Below, one piece after another: positions 34,056 through 45,292 of a DNA stretch of 64,000 nucleotides. Numbering within the stretch: the first letter of the stretch is position 1; each line of letters opens with the position of its first letter. Under the pieces are notes generated by a model that searched no databases, was not told the DNA's origin, and worked only from the letters and a program-made list of their open reading frames with translations. Both the position numbers and the translations under genes were made by a program. This stretch comes from Streptomyces sp. NBC_00443. Its GTDB lineage: Bacteria; Actinomycetota; Actinomycetes; Streptomycetales; Streptomycetaceae. The stretch covers positions 1,488,001 to 1,552,000 of the forward strand of contig NZ_CP107917.1 of the NCBI RefSeq assembly GCF_036014175.1, written 5' to 3'.

Positions 34056-34228
34056 GGCCTGTCTGACAAATCTCCGTCGTCCGCCCGAAGGGCGGCTCCG
34101 CGGCGTCTGGTGCGTGCGATCGCAAGGCGCCGGAGCGCCCTCGTGGCGGAGCCACGCGGGCGGTTCGGCAACGCGGCGAGCGGGCGTGCCAGACGCCGCG
34201 GAGCAGGCGGGGATTTGTCAGACAGGCC
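34055..34228. mobile_element. MITE-like inverted-repeat element, about 174 bp
   Basis: GGCCTGTCTGACAAATC (34056-34072) and GATTTGTCAGACAGGCC (34212-34228) are perfect 17-bp terminal inverted repeats. Inside, CCGCGGCGTCTGG and CCAGACGCCGCGG also pair, so the whole element folds into a long stem. TTA at 34052-34054 and 34229-34231 looks like a 3-bp target duplication, as IS5-type elements make. No coding capacity. It abuts the preceding stop codon and sits 120 bp ahead of narG. Confidence 0.75.
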
Positions 34229-34314
34229 TTAATCGTCCGGATGCCGTGCGGAGGTGACCCGTACGGCTGCTGTGAAGGGGTGCGCTCCCGCGCCCCGCCC
34301 TAGGTTCGGGACCA

Positions 34315-34334
34315 GAGCCCCGGCCCCTGGGCAA
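34315..34334. promoter_or_regulatory. DevR/DosR (OsdR)-like box upstream of narG
   Basis: TTCGGGACCAGAGCCCCGGC agrees with the mycobacterial DosR consensus TTSGGGACTWWAGTCCCSAA at 15 of 20 positions, counting degenerate bases. It lies 14 bp before the narG start. Streptomyces OsdR/DevR is known to control a nar operon under hypoxia, so a link is plausible. The close distance to the start codon is a caution. Confidence 0.45.
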
Positions 34335-34348
34335 GCAAGGGAGCGCCT

Positions 34349-37300
34349 GTGACGGACACGCGGATACCGCCCGCCCCGCCCGCCGAACCGGGCGCGGCGC
34401 TGCTCAAGGCGGGCAGGTGGTTCCGGCCGGGCACGCCCGCGTCCGATCTGCACAGCGTCGCGCTGACCGGCGGGCGGGAGGCGGACGCCTTCTACCGGGA
34501 CCGGTGGAGCCACGGCAAGGTCGTGAACTCCACGCACGGCGTGAACTGCACGGGGTCGTGCCGCTGGCAGGTGTACGTCAAGGACGGCATCATCACCTGG
34601 GAGACCCAGCAGACCGACTGTCCGAGCGTCGGCCCCGACCGCCCCGAGTACGAGCCCCGTGGCTGTCCCCGGGGCGCCGCCTTCTCCTGGTACACCTACT
34701 CCCCCACCCGGGTCCGCTACCCGTACGTCAGGGGCGTCCTCCTGGAGATGTACCGGGAGGCGAAGCAACGCCTGCGCGATCCGGTCCTGGCCTGGGCGGA
34801 CGTCCAGAACGACCCCGAGCGCCGCCGCCGCTACCAGCAGGCGCGCGGCAAGGGCGGCCTGGTGCGGGCGAGTTGGGACGAGGCGATCGAGATCGTCGCC
34901 GCCGCGCACATCCACACCATCAAGACGTACGGCCCGGACCGCATCGCCGGCTTCTCCCCCATCCCCGCGATGTCGATGGTGTCGCACGCGGCGGGCGCCC
35001 GCTTCCACTCCCTCATCGGCGCCCCGATGCTCTCCTTCTACGACTGGTACGCCGATCTGCCGATCGCCTCCCCGCAGGTCTTCGGCGACCAGACCGACGT
35101 ACCGGAGTCGGGCGACTGGTGGGACGCCGCGTATCTGATCATGTGGGGCTCGAACGTCCCGGCGACCCGGACGCCCGACGCGCACTGGATGGCGGAGGCC
35201 CGCTACCGGGGCCAGAAGGTCGTGGTCGTCGCCCCCGACTACGCCGACAACGCCAAGTTCGCCGACGAGTGGCTCCACCCGCACCCCGGCACGGACGGCG
35301 CACTGGCCCTCGCCATGGGGCACGTCGTCCTCAAGGAGTTCTTCGTCGACCGCGAGACACCGTTCTTCGCGGACTACGTACGGCAGTTCACCGACCTGCC
35401 CTTCCTGGTCACGCTGGAGGAGCGGGGCGGCGCCTACGTCCCGGCGAAGTTCCTGCGCGCCTCGGACCTGGGCCAGGAGGGCGCGAGTGCCGAGTGGAAG
35501 ACGGTGGTGCTGGACGCCGCCACGGGTCGCGCGGTCGCCCCGAACGGCTCCCTCGGCTTCCGCTGGTCCCAGTCGGGAATGGGCAAGTGGAATCTTGAAC
35601 TCGGCGATATACGCCCGCAGTTGAGCCTGTACGGCAGTGAGATCGCCGCGGGTGTCGAGGTGCTGCTGCCACGCTTCGACACTGAGGGCGGGGCGCACGG
35701 GCAGGGGCGCGGGGACGTCGTGAGGCGTGGTGTCCCGGCGACGAAGCTCGGCGGCGCGCAGGGACCGCTGGTGACGACGGTCTTCGATCTGCTGCTCGCG
35801 CAGTACGGGGTGGCACGCGAGGGGCTGCCCGGCCGTTGGCCCGTGTCGTACGACGACCGTGACGCGCCCGGCACCCCCGCCTGGCAGGAGGCGCACACCT
35901 CCGTCCCGGCAGCCAAGTGCGTACGCATCGCGAGGGAGTTCGCGCGGAGCGCCGAGCGGTCGAAGGGCCGCTGCATGATCCTGATGGGTGCCGGCACCAA
36001 CCACTGGTTCCACTCCGAGACGATCTACCGCGCCTTCCTCGCCCTGCTCCAGCTCACCGGCTGCCAGGGCCGCAACGGCGGCGGCTGGGCGCACTACGTG
36101 GGCCAGGAGAAGTGCCGTCCGGTGACCGGCTGGGCGACGCTCGCCTCGGCGTCGGACTGGTCGCGGCCGCCGCGCCAGATGATCGGCACGGCGTACTGGT
36201 TCCTCAACACCGACCAGTGGCGCTACGACCGGTTCACGGCCGACGTGCTCGCCTCGCCGCTCGGCACGGGCCGGTTCCGGGGGATGACGGGCGCGGACTG
36301 TCTGGCGCTGTCGGCTCGGACGGGGTGGATGCCGTCGTATCCGACCTTCGACCGCAATCCGCTGGAGCTGGGCGAGGTGTTCGGTGATCCGGTGTCGCGG
36401 GTGGTGGCCGAACTGCGCGCGGGGACCCTGAAGTTCGCCTGCGAGGACCCGGACGCGCCGGAGAACTGGCCGCGGGTGCTCACGCTGTGGCGGGCCGACC
36501 TGCTGGGCTCGTCGGCGAAGGGCGCCGAGTACTTCACAGGGCATCTGCTCGGCACGCACTCGTCCCTGCAGGCGGAGGAGGCGCCCGAGGACGTACGGCC
36601 GCGGGACGTGACCTGGCACGACGAGGCTCCCGAGGGAAAGCTCGACCTGCTGCTGTCGCTGGACTTCCGGCAGACGTCGTCCACGCTGCTGTCGGATGTG
36701 GTCCTGCCCGCCGCGACCTGGTACGAGAAGCAGGACCTGTCCAGCACGGACATGCACCCCTTTGTGCACTCCTTCACCCCGGCCGTGGACCCGCCGTGGC
36801 AGGCCCGCACCGACTTCGACGCGTTCAAGGCGCTGGCGGAGCGGCTGAGTGAGCTGGCCGTCGGCCATCTGGGGGTGCGCAAGGACCTGGTGGCGACCCC
36901 GCTCCAGCACGACACCCCGGGCGAGATGGCCCAGCCGGGCGGGGTCGTCCTGGACTGGCGGCGCGGGGAGTGCGATCCGGTGCCGGGGAAGACGATGCCG
37001 AACCTCACCGTGGTGGAGCGGGACTACACGGCGATCGGCGCCAGGTTCGCCGCGCTCGGGCCGCTGGCGGAGCAGCTCGGCCTGCCCGCCAAGGGCATCA
37101 CGCTGAAGCCGGACGAGGAGGTCGAGGACCTCCGGCAGCTGAACGGCGTGACATCCGGCGGCCGGCCCTTGCTCGATACGGCCGTGAAGGCGGCGAACAC
37201 CATCCTCGCCCTGTCCGGCACCACCAACGGCCGCCTCGCCACCCAGGGCTTCCGCACGCTTGAGGCCCGTACCGGGCAGGAGATGGCGCACCTGGCGGCC

Positions 37301-38041
37301 GAGCACGAGGGCAAGCGGGTCACGTACGCGGACACCCAGGCGGCGCCCGTGCCGGTGATCACGTCGCCGGAGTGGTCGGGCAGCGAGTCGGGCGGGCGGC
37401 GCTACACCGCCTTCACCCTCAACACCGAGCATCTCAAGCCCTGGCACACCCTCACCGGCCGCCAGCACTTCTTCCTCGACCACGACTGGATCCACGAGCT
37501 GGGCGAGGCACTTCCCGTCTACCGGCCGCCGCTGGACATGGACAAGCTGTTCGGCGAACCGCGCCTGGGACCGGACGGGCAGCGGGAGGTGACGGTCCGC
37601 TACCTCACCCCGCACAACAAGTGGTCCATCCACTCCGAGTACCAGGACAACCTGTTCATGCTGGCGCTCTCCCGAGGCGGCCAGAACATCTGGATGTCCC
37701 CGCAGGACGCGGACGCGATCGGCGTCGTGGACGACGACTGGGTGGAGGTGTCCAACCGCGACGGCGTGGTCGTCGCCCGGGCCGCCGTCTCACACCGTAT
37801 GCCGCCCGGCACCGTCTACATGCACCACGCGCAGGAACGCACGGTCGCCGTCCCGAAGACGGAGGCCACCGGCAAGCGCGGCGGTATCCACAACTCGCTC
37901 ACCCGGCTGATTCTCAAGCCGTCCCATCTCGTCGGCGGGTACGCCCAGTTGTCCTGGGCGTTCAACTACCTGGGCCCGACGGGCAATCAGCGCGACGAGG
38001 TGACGGTCATCCGCCGCCGCAGCCAGGAGGTCGAGTACTGA
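34349..38041 (+). CDS. narG: Respiratory nitrate reductase alpha subunit
   Basis: The molybdenum catalytic subunit of the membrane-bound quinol:nitrate oxidoreductase, facing the cytoplasm. The 1230-residue length matches NarG. The N-terminal HGVNCTGSCRWQVYVKDG carries the His/Cys ligands of the unusual FS0 4Fe-4S cluster, and WETQQTDCPSVGPDRPEYEPRGCPRGAAF contains the next cysteines (split here). IPAMSMVSHAAGARFHSLIG, MWGSNVPATRTPDAHWM and SSTLLSDVVLPAATWYEKQDL with Asp-type Mo coordination follow. GTG start at 34349. Its stop overlaps the narH ATG by one base. First gene of narGHJI, with a DevR-like box upstream. Confidence 0.97.
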   Translation: MTDTRIPPAPPAEPGAALLKAGRWFRPGTPASDLHSVALTGGREADAFYRDRWSHGKVVNSTHGVNCTGSCRWQVYVKDGIITWETQQTDCPSVGPDRPEYEPRGCPRGAAFSWYTYSPTRVRYPYVRGVLLEMYREAKQRLRDPVLAWADVQNDPERRRRYQQARGKGGLVRASWDEAIEIVAAAHIHTIKTYGPDRIAGFSPIPAMSMVSHAAGARFHSLIGAPMLSFYDWYADLPIASPQVFGDQTDVPESGDWWDAAYLIMWGSNVPATRTPDAHWMAEARYRGQKVVVVAPDYADNAKFADEWLHPHPGTDGALALAMGHVVLKEFFVDRETPFFADYVRQFTDLPFLVTLEERGGAYVPAKFLRASDLGQEGASAEWKTVVLDAATGRAVAPNGSLGFRWSQSGMGKWNLELGDIRPQLSLYGSEIAAGVEVLLPRFDTEGGAHGQGRGDVVRRGVPATKLGGAQGPLVTTVFDLLLAQYGVAREGLPGRWPVSYDDRDAPGTPAWQEAHTSVPAAKCVRIAREFARSAERSKGRCMILMGAGTNHWFHSETIYRAFLALLQLTGCQGRNGGGWAHYVGQEKCRPVTGWATLASASDWSRPPRQMIGTAYWFLNTDQWRYDRFTADVLASPLGTGRFRGMTGADCLALSARTGWMPSYPTFDRNPLELGEVFGDPVSRVVAELRAGTLKFACEDPDAPENWPRVLTLWRADLLGSSAKGAEYFTGHLLGTHSSLQAEEAPEDVRPRDVTWHDEAPEGKLDLLLSLDFRQTSSTLLSDVVLPAATWYEKQDLSSTDMHPFVHSFTPAVDPPWQARTDFDAFKALAERLSELAVGHLGVRKDLVATPLQHDTPGEMAQPGGVVLDWRRGECDPVPGKTMPNLTVVERDYTAIGARFAALGPLAEQLGLPAKGITLKPDEEVEDLRQLNGVTSGGRPLLDTAVKAANTILALSGTTNGRLATQGFRTLEARTGQEMAHLAAEHEGKRVTYADTQAAPVPVITSPEWSGSESGGRRYTAFTLNTEHLKPWHTLTGRQHFFLDHDWIHELGEALPVYRPPLDMDKLFGEPRLGPDGQREVTVRYLTPHNKWSIHSEYQDNLFMLALSRGGQNIWMSPQDADAIGVVDDDWVEVSNRDGVVVARAAVSHRMPPGTVYMHHAQERTVAVPKTEATGKRGGIHNSLTRLILKPSHLVGGYAQLSWAFNYLGPTGNQRDEVTVIRRRSQEVEY

Positions 38042-39638
38042 TGCGTCCGATGGCCCAGATCGCGATGGTGATGAACCTCGACAAGTGCATCGGCTGCCAC
38101 ACCTGCTCGGTCACCTGCAAACAGGCATGGACCAACCGGCGCGGCATGGAGTACGTCTGGTTCAACAACGTCGAGACCCGCCCCGGCCAGGGCTATCCCC
38201 GCCGCTACGAGGACCAGGAGCGGTGGCGCGGCGGCTGGGAGCTGAACCGGCGCGGGGCCCTGAAGCTGAAGGCGGGCGGCCGCTTCCGCAAGCTCGCCGG
38301 GATCTTCTCCAACCCCGAACTGCCGGAGATCAAGGACCACTACGAGCCCTGGACGTACGACTACAAGAACCTCACCGACGCCCCGCTCGGCGACGACTAC
38401 CCGGTCGCCCGGCCCATCTCGCAGCTCGACGGCAAACCGATGAAGATCGAGTGGTCGTCGAACTGGGACGACAACCTCGCCGGCGCCCCCGCCTACGGCG
38501 ACCTCGACCCGATGGTGGAGCGGGCGCGCACGCAGGCGTCGGACAAGGTGAGATTCGAGTTCGAGCAGACCTTCATGTTCTATCTTCCGCGCATCTGCGA
38601 GCACTGCCTCAACCCGTCCTGCGTCGCGTCGTGCCCGTCGGGTGCGATGTACAAGCGGGCGGAGGACGGCATCGTCCTCGTCGACCAGGACCGGTGCCGG
38701 GGCTGGCGGATGTGCGTGACGGGATGCCCGTACAAGAAGGTGTACTTCAACCACGCCACCGGCAAGGCCGAGAAGTGCACGATGTGCTATCCGCGGATCG
38801 AGGTGGGTCTGCCGACGGTCTGCTCGGAGACGTGCGTGGGCCGGCTGCGCTATCTCGGGGTAGTGCTGTACGACGCCGACAGGGTGACCGCCGCGGCGTC
38901 GGTGCGCAGCGAACGGGATCTGTACGAGGCGCAGTTGGGTGTCTTCCTCGACCCCGAGGACGCCGGGGTGCGGCACGCGTGCGACGCGGCGGGGATTCCG
39001 TACGACTGGGTGGAGGCGGCGCGCCGCTCCCCGTGCACGCGCTGATCAGCAGGTACCGGGTGGCGCTGCCGCTGCACCCGGAGTACCGGACGATGCCGAT
39101 GGTCTGGTACATCCCGCCGCTCTCCCCGGTGGTGGACGTGCTGACGGAGACCGGGCACGACGGTGAGGACGCGGGGAACCTGTTCGGCGCGATCGACAGC
39201 CTGCGCATTCCGCTGGAGTACCTGGCGGAGATGTTCACGGCCGGCGCGATCGGCCCGGTCCGGTCCTCGCTGGAGAAGCTCGCCGCGATGCGCTCCCACA
39301 TGCGGGCGATCAACCTCGGTGAGGAGCCGGACCCCTCGGTGTCGGCCTCGGTCGGTATGGCGGCGCACGAGATCGAGGAGATGTACCGGCTGCTCGCGAT
39401 CGCCAAGTACGAGGACCGGTACGTGATTCCGACGGCCGCCGTCGCGGACGCCCGGCACCTGGAGGAGTCGGCCCTGCCGCAGGGGTGCAGCCTCGACTAC
39501 GACGGCGGGCCCGGGATGGGCGGGGACGGCCCCTTCGGCCAGGACTCGGGCCGCAAGCTGCTGCCGTTGGTAACGGTGGAGAACTTCCATGCACTGCGCA
39601 GACGGCAGACGTCCGACAACACCGCCGAGGAGACCTGA
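38041..39638 (+). pseudogene. narH: Respiratory nitrate reductase beta subunit, interrupted by a -1 frameshift
   Basis: The iron-sulfur subunit that relays electrons from NarI haem to NarG. The cysteine motifs are complete: CIGCHTCSVTCKQAW, CEHCLNPSCVASCPSGAMY, CRGWRMCVTGCPYKKVYF (with the Trp typical of the 3Fe-4S site) and CTMCYPRIEVGLPTVC. From ATG 38041 the frame runs to WVEAARRSPCTR and stops at 39045. After TCC at 39028-39030 the -1 frame continues VHALISRYRVALPLHPEYRT to the TGA at 39636-39638, completing a normal NarH of about 530 residues. Loss of one C from a CCCCC run explains it. Without a shift the protein lacks its last 200 residues. Confidence 0.9.
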
Positions 39639-40132
39639 TGCCGTCCTTCGAGGTGCTCTACCAGGCGGCAGCCCTCTGCCTGACCTACCCCGACGACGAC
39701 TTGCGCGCCCGCCTGCCGCTGCTGCGCGAGGCAGCCCCGCAGCTACGGGAGTTCACCGACCACGCGGCCCTCACGCCGCCGCAGGAGCTGGCCGCCCACT
39801 ACGTCGAGGTCTTCGACTTCAGGAACCGCCACAGCCTGTACCTGAGCTGGTGGCGGGACGGGGACAGCCGGCGGCGCGGCATGTCACTGCTGCGCTTCAA
39901 GGACCTCTACCGCGCCCACGGCCTGGAGTTCACCGGCGAGGAACTGCCGGACTTCCTCCCCGCGGTACTGGAGTTCGCGGCCCGCACCGGCGACACCGAC
40001 CTGCTGCTGGAACACCGGGACTGCCTGGAGGAGCTCCGCGCCCGGCTCACCGACTTCGGCACACCGTACGCGTCCGTCCTGGACGCCGTGTGCGCCACAC
40101 TGCCGACCGCACAACCGAGGGCCCGCCCATGA
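39638..40132 (+). CDS. narJ: Nitrate reductase assembly chaperone NarJ
   Basis: A cytoplasmic chaperone needed for molybdenum cofactor insertion into NarG and for correct membrane docking, not part of the final complex. The 164-residue product shows the TorD/NarJ pattern: ALCLTYPDDDLRARLPLL, LAAHYVEVFDFRNRHSLYLSW and the E-L-P-D-F-L-P-V-L-E-F signature in EELPDFLPAVLEFAA. Its ATG overlaps the narH TGA by one base (TGATG), and its TGA overlaps the narI ATG (ATGA), indicating translational coupling. Confidence 0.95.
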   Translation: MPSFEVLYQAAALCLTYPDDDLRARLPLLREAAPQLREFTDHAALTPPQELAAHYVEVFDFRNRHSLYLSWWRDGDSRRRGMSLLRFKDLYRAHGLEFTGEELPDFLPAVLEFAARTGDTDLLLEHRDCLEELRARLTDFGTPYASVLDAVCATLPTAQPRARP

Positions 40133-40851
40133 CCACACTCCTGTGGGGCGTCCTGCCCTACGTCGTCTGCGCCCTGCTCGTCGCCGGCCTGATCTGGCGC
40201 CACCGCTACGACCGCTTCGGCTGGACCACGCGCTCGTCCCAGGTCTACGAGTCGAGGCTCCTGAACATCGCCTCGCCCGCCTTCCACTACGGCATCCTGT
40301 TCGTGCTGGCCGGCCATCTGGTGGGCCTGTTCGTCCCGGAGTCCTGGACGGAAGCGCTCGGCGTCAGCGAGCGGACGTACCACCTGTTCTCCCTCTACGG
40401 CGGCACGGCGGCGGGGGTCCTGACGCTCGCCGGGATCGCCCTGCTGATCTACCGCCGCCGCACGAAGACACCCGTGTTCCGGGCGACCACGGCCAACGAC
40501 AAGGCCATGTACGTCGTGCTGGCGGCGGCGATCGTGATGGGCATGGTCGCCAAGCTGTCCCACTCCTCCGGCGACGGCTACAACTACCGCCAGTCCATCG
40601 CCCCGTGGGCCCGCAGCCTCTTCACCCTCCAGCCGGACGTCGACCGAATGGCGGGCGTGCCGGTGCTGTACGAGGTGCACGCGGTGATCGGCATGGTACT
40701 CATCGCGCTGGTGCCGTACACCCGGCTGGTCCATATGTTCAGCGCGCCGGTGCAGTACCTGTTCCGACCGTACCTGGTGTACCGCAGCCGGGACCCCGAG
40801 CAACTGGGGCCCCGGCCGGAGCGGCGGGGCTGGGAGAAGACCGGGTCCTGA
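40129..40851 (+). CDS. narI: Respiratory nitrate reductase gamma subunit (cytochrome b)
   Basis: The membrane di-haem b subunit that oxidises menaquinol and passes electrons to NarH. The 240-residue protein has five transmembrane segments: LLWGVLPYVVCALLVAGLIW, FHYGILFVLAGHLVGLFV, GGTAAGVLTLAGIALLIY, MYVVLAAAIVMGMVAKL and LYEVHAVIGMVLIALVPYTR. Haem-ligand histidines are in FHYGILFVLAGHLVG and in VHAVIGM and RLVHMFSAP. Last gene of narGHJI, with 7 bp separating it from the convergent dnaK. Confidence 0.96.
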   Translation: MTTLLWGVLPYVVCALLVAGLIWRHRYDRFGWTTRSSQVYESRLLNIASPAFHYGILFVLAGHLVGLFVPESWTEALGVSERTYHLFSLYGGTAAGVLTLAGIALLIYRRRTKTPVFRATTANDKAMYVVLAAAIVMGMVAKLSHSSGDGYNYRQSIAPWARSLFTLQPDVDRMAGVPVLYEVHAVIGMVLIALVPYTRLVHMFSAPVQYLFRPYLVYRSRDPEQLGPRPERRGWEKTGS

Positions 40852-40858
40852 GCGGCCC

Positions 40859-42733
<1,875 letters not shown>

Positions 42734-42778
42734 CACTGTCCCCTTCCGCCAGGACACCCCTTGAACTCCAGCACAAAA

Positions 42779-42799
42779 CTTGAGCGGGTTCTTGTCAAT
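42779..42799. promoter_or_regulatory. HAIR-like (HspR) operator upstream of dnaK
   Basis: CTTGAGC-N7-TGTCAAT on the + strand fits the HspR site CTTGAGT-N7-ACTCAAG in spacing and in 10 of 14 arm positions. Read toward dnaK it also overlaps a TTGACA -35-like hexamer. It lies 46-66 bp before the dnaK start. Confidence 0.45.
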
Positions 42800-42884
42800 G
42801 GGACGAGTGACCGAGCGGACGGCCACCAAACGGTAGCTGAGCGCTCGCTCAGGGAGCCGGGGGCTGGCCCGAAGGGCCGCCCCC

Positions 42885-42944
42885 AGGGGCGCGGGGCTGT
42901 ATCGATATGCGGCTCCGCCGCGTGGGCGCGACCAGCCACCGCGG
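42885..42944. repeat. Intergenic repeat copy D (long variant)
   Basis: AGGGGCGCGGGGCTGTATCG, ATATGCGGCTCCGCCGCGTG and GGCGCGACCAGCCACCGCGG follow one another. Nearly identical to copy A at 19738, and the inner GCGGC-TCC-GCCGC forms a hairpin. It lies 50 bp beyond the osmC stop, on its downstream side. The adjoining 42734-42884 holds the dnaK promoter region. Confidence 0.75.
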
Positions 42945-42993
42945 CGCAGCAGCCGCCGGACGACCGAACCGTGGCACCCCCGCAGGCAACCCG

Positions 42994-43422
42994 CTACGCC
43001 AGCTTCGCCGACAGCGTGATCGTCGTCCCCGTCAGCGCCTGGCTGACCGGACAGTTCTTCTTGGCGTCCTCCGCCGCCGCGGCGAAGCCCTCCGCGTCGA
43101 GGCCGGGCACCGTCCCCTCCACGGTGAGGTGAATCCCGGTGATCCCCTCACCCGGCTGGAAGTTCACGTCGGCCGACGTGACGAGCTTGGTGGGCGGGGT
43201 GCCGGCACCCGCGAGAGCGTGCGACAGCGCCATGGAGAAGCAGCTGGAGTGCGCGGCGGCGATCAGCTCCTCGGGGCTGGTCTTGCCGTTCGCGTCCTGG
43301 GAGCGCGAGGCCCACGTGACCGGCTGGGCGGCGATGGCACCAGAGGAGTCGAAGTTGACGACACCGTTGCCCTCGAGCAGGTTGCCTTCCCAAACGGTGT
43401 GTGCGGAGCGCGTGGTAGCCAC
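42994..43422 (-). CDS. OsmC-family peroxiredoxin (organic hydroperoxide reductase)
   Basis: A thiol peroxidase of 142 residues that reduces organic hydroperoxides. The two redox cysteines are in [16 protein letters not shown] and [10 protein letters not shown], and the catalytic-pocket Glu is in [10 protein letters not shown]-terminal [16 protein letters not shown] is typical of the OsmC subfamily. GTG 43422 with GGAAG upstream is chosen over an upstream in-frame ATG. Probably stress-induced. Confidence 0.93.
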   Translation of the reverse strand: MATTRSAHTVWEGNLLEGNGVVNFDSSGAIAAQPVTWASRSQDANGKTSPEELIAAAHSSCFSMALSHALAGAGTPPTKLVTSADVNFQPGEGITGIHLTVEGTVPGLDAEGFAAAAEDAKKNCPVSQALTGTTITLSAKLA

Positions 43423-43486
43423 GGTTCTTCCTTTCGCGTGGGGGCCCGTTTCCTGGGTCCGTGCCCCCATCCGATCACACTCCGGC

Positions 43487-45292
43487 TCAACTCACCCGGA
43501 AGACCGGCCCACGCGGGGTGAACGGCAGACGACGGCCCTGCGGGAGCAGGTACGCGTGCTCGCGCCGCACCCGCAACACGTCGCACCAGCCGTCTGTGAT
43601 GACCAGGACGGGCGCGCCGGGCGGGAAGTCGTCGGCGCGCTGGAGGAGGTCGATCCCGGGCTGCAGGACCGTACCGCCACGGCCGTGCACCCGGACCCGC
43701 CCCGCGATCTCCGTCACCGGCACATAGCCGGCGTCGTACGGTCCCGCGTCGCAGAACACCACCCGCGCGGCCGGTACGTCCCGGGCGGCGGCGTAGGAGG
43801 CGATGGCGCCGAGCGCCTTGCCGAGGAGCACGCTGCCCATCGAGCCGGAGGTGTCCAGGACGACGCCGAAGGTGCAGCGGGCGATCTCCTCGGGCGGGAA
43901 GTAGCGCCCCGCGCGCGGGATGTCGGGCGTCGACGACTGACGGCGCGAAGGACGGGCGTACGTCCGCACCGGCTCGGGGCGTGGCACGAACTCGTCGAAC
44001 CAGCGGGCCAGTCGGGCGTCCCAGGGCAGCGGCGGATGGCTGAGCGCGCGGATCTCCTGGACCAGGCCGCCGGGCAGGAAGCCGCGTTCCTGCTGCTGGT
44101 GCAGGTCGAGGCCGTGGGAGAGGCCGCGGCGGTAGAACTCGTCGAGGTCGCAGTAGTCGCCGGGGACGCCGAGCGGGGCGCCCAGCACATCGCCGACGCC
44201 CTTGCCGCGCAGGGTGGCCAGCCGGCGCATCCGGCGCAGGTCGCCGACGATGCGGTCGTACACCTCCTCGGCGGACAGGCCGCTGAACTGCGCGTCGTAC
44301 AAGAGTCCTTGGGGCATCTCGCCGACCTGCATCTCGCGCAGCCAGCCGTTGATGACGTAGTCGCAGGCGACGTTGAACAGATACGGGTCGCGGGTGCCGC
44401 AGCGGTCGCCGTGGCGCAGGGCGGCGTGCAGCATCTCGTGCGCCAGGATGAAACGCCACTCCTCGTCCTCGAACGTCCGCAGCGGGTTGATGTAGATCTC
44501 GCCGGCCTCGGCGTTGACGGCGGCGACGGCGATGCCGTGCGCGCGGGCGAGTTCGGCGTCGGCGACCAGCTTGATGCCGGCCGCGATGCCGCCGAGCAGC
44601 GGGTAGGAGGTGATGAACCACTCCAGCGCCCACTGCCAGGGCCGCTTCTTGACGGGCTCGCCGTCCATGGATTCGCGGCGGCCGCCCGCCAGGTCCATCG
44701 CGGTGGAGACGGTGCGGGTGAGCGCGGTCGCGAAGGCGAGCTGGTGGTCCGGGGGCGATCCGAACCAGCCCATCCATTCCACGAGCAGTTGGTCCGCCTC
44801 GGAGCCCGCCGTGCCGCAGCGCTCGTACGCGGCCGGGACGCCGTCGCGCCGCCAGCGCGCGGCGAGCTGTTCCTCGTCGCCGTCCGGGTAGGTCAGGGGC
44901 AGGTGGTCCGGGGCCTTGCCGACCGGGAAGCTGAGCAGGAAGCGGTTGACGACGACGCAGCGGGCGGCGAGGTCGGCGCGGTCGGGCTGCACGGGGGTGC
45001 CCTTCTTGGAAGGGACGTGGCCGAAGCCGAGGTGCAGGACGGCGTGTGCGACGGCCCAGGCCCAGGCGGCGGGTTCGGCGATGCGATCGGGGTGAACGTG
45101 CAGGTCGCCCTGGGAGTTGACGAGGACGAGTCCGTCTCGGGGTGCCTGTTCGCACTTCTCCTGACGGCAGACGTCGAACTCGACGGCGGCGAGCGCCGGG
45201 TTGGCCCGCACCAGCCGCATGCCCTCGGCGAAGGCCTCCGCCGCGAGGTCCCGCTTCTTCTTCCCCTTCCCCTTGTCGGGGGTACGGCTCAT
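43487..45292 (-). CDS. VWA-domain putative metallopeptidase (DUF2201-type), partner of a MoxR ATPase
   Basis: A 601-residue protein. A Lys-rich N-terminus precedes a metallopeptidase-like domain with FILAHEMLHAALRHGDRCGTR, an HExxHxxxxH zinc site near residue 280. The C-terminal von Willebrand A domain has an intact MIDAS: LDTSGSMGS, the Thr in GRGGTVLQPG and the Asp in VLVITDGWCDV. The DUF2201 arrangement is generally encoded with a MoxR-type AAA+ ATPase, exactly as here, where the genes overlap by four bases. Such pairs are thought to remodel or cleave target proteins. The target is unknown. Confidence 0.85.
   Translation of the reverse strand: MSRTPDKGKGKKKRDLAAEAFAEGMRLVRANPALAAVEFDVCRQEKCEQAPRDGLVLVNSQGDLHVHPDRIAEPAAWAWAVAHAVLHLGFGHVPSKKGTPVQPDRADLAARCVVVNRFLLSFPVGKAPDHLPLTYPDGDEEQLAARWRRDGVPAAYERCGTAGSEADQLLVEWMGWFGSPPDHQLAFATALTRTVSTAMDLAGGRRESMDGEPVKKRPWQWALEWFITSYPLLGGIAAGIKLVADAELARAHGIAVAAVNAEAGEIYINPLRTFEDEEWRFILAHEMLHAALRHGDRCGTRDPYLFNVACDYVINGWLREMQVGEMPQGLLYDAQFSGLSAEEVYDRIVGDLRRMRRLATLRGKGVGDVLGAPLGVPGDYCDLDEFYRRGLSHGLDLHQQQERGFLPGGLVQEIRALSHPPLPWDARLARWFDEFVPRPEPVRTYARPSRRQSSTPDIPRAGRYFPPEEIARCTFGVVLDTSGSMGSVLLGKALGAIASYAAARDVPAARVVFCDAGPYDAGYVPVTEIAGRVRVHGRGGTVLQPGIDLLQRADDFPPGAPVLVITDGWCDVLRVRREHAYLLPQGRRLPFTPRGPVFRVS

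Noticed and set aside
34229..37633. 1134-residue open frame antisense to narG
   Set aside because: Shadow of a high-GC gene; the opposite strand encodes an intact NarG and this frame shows no family motifs.
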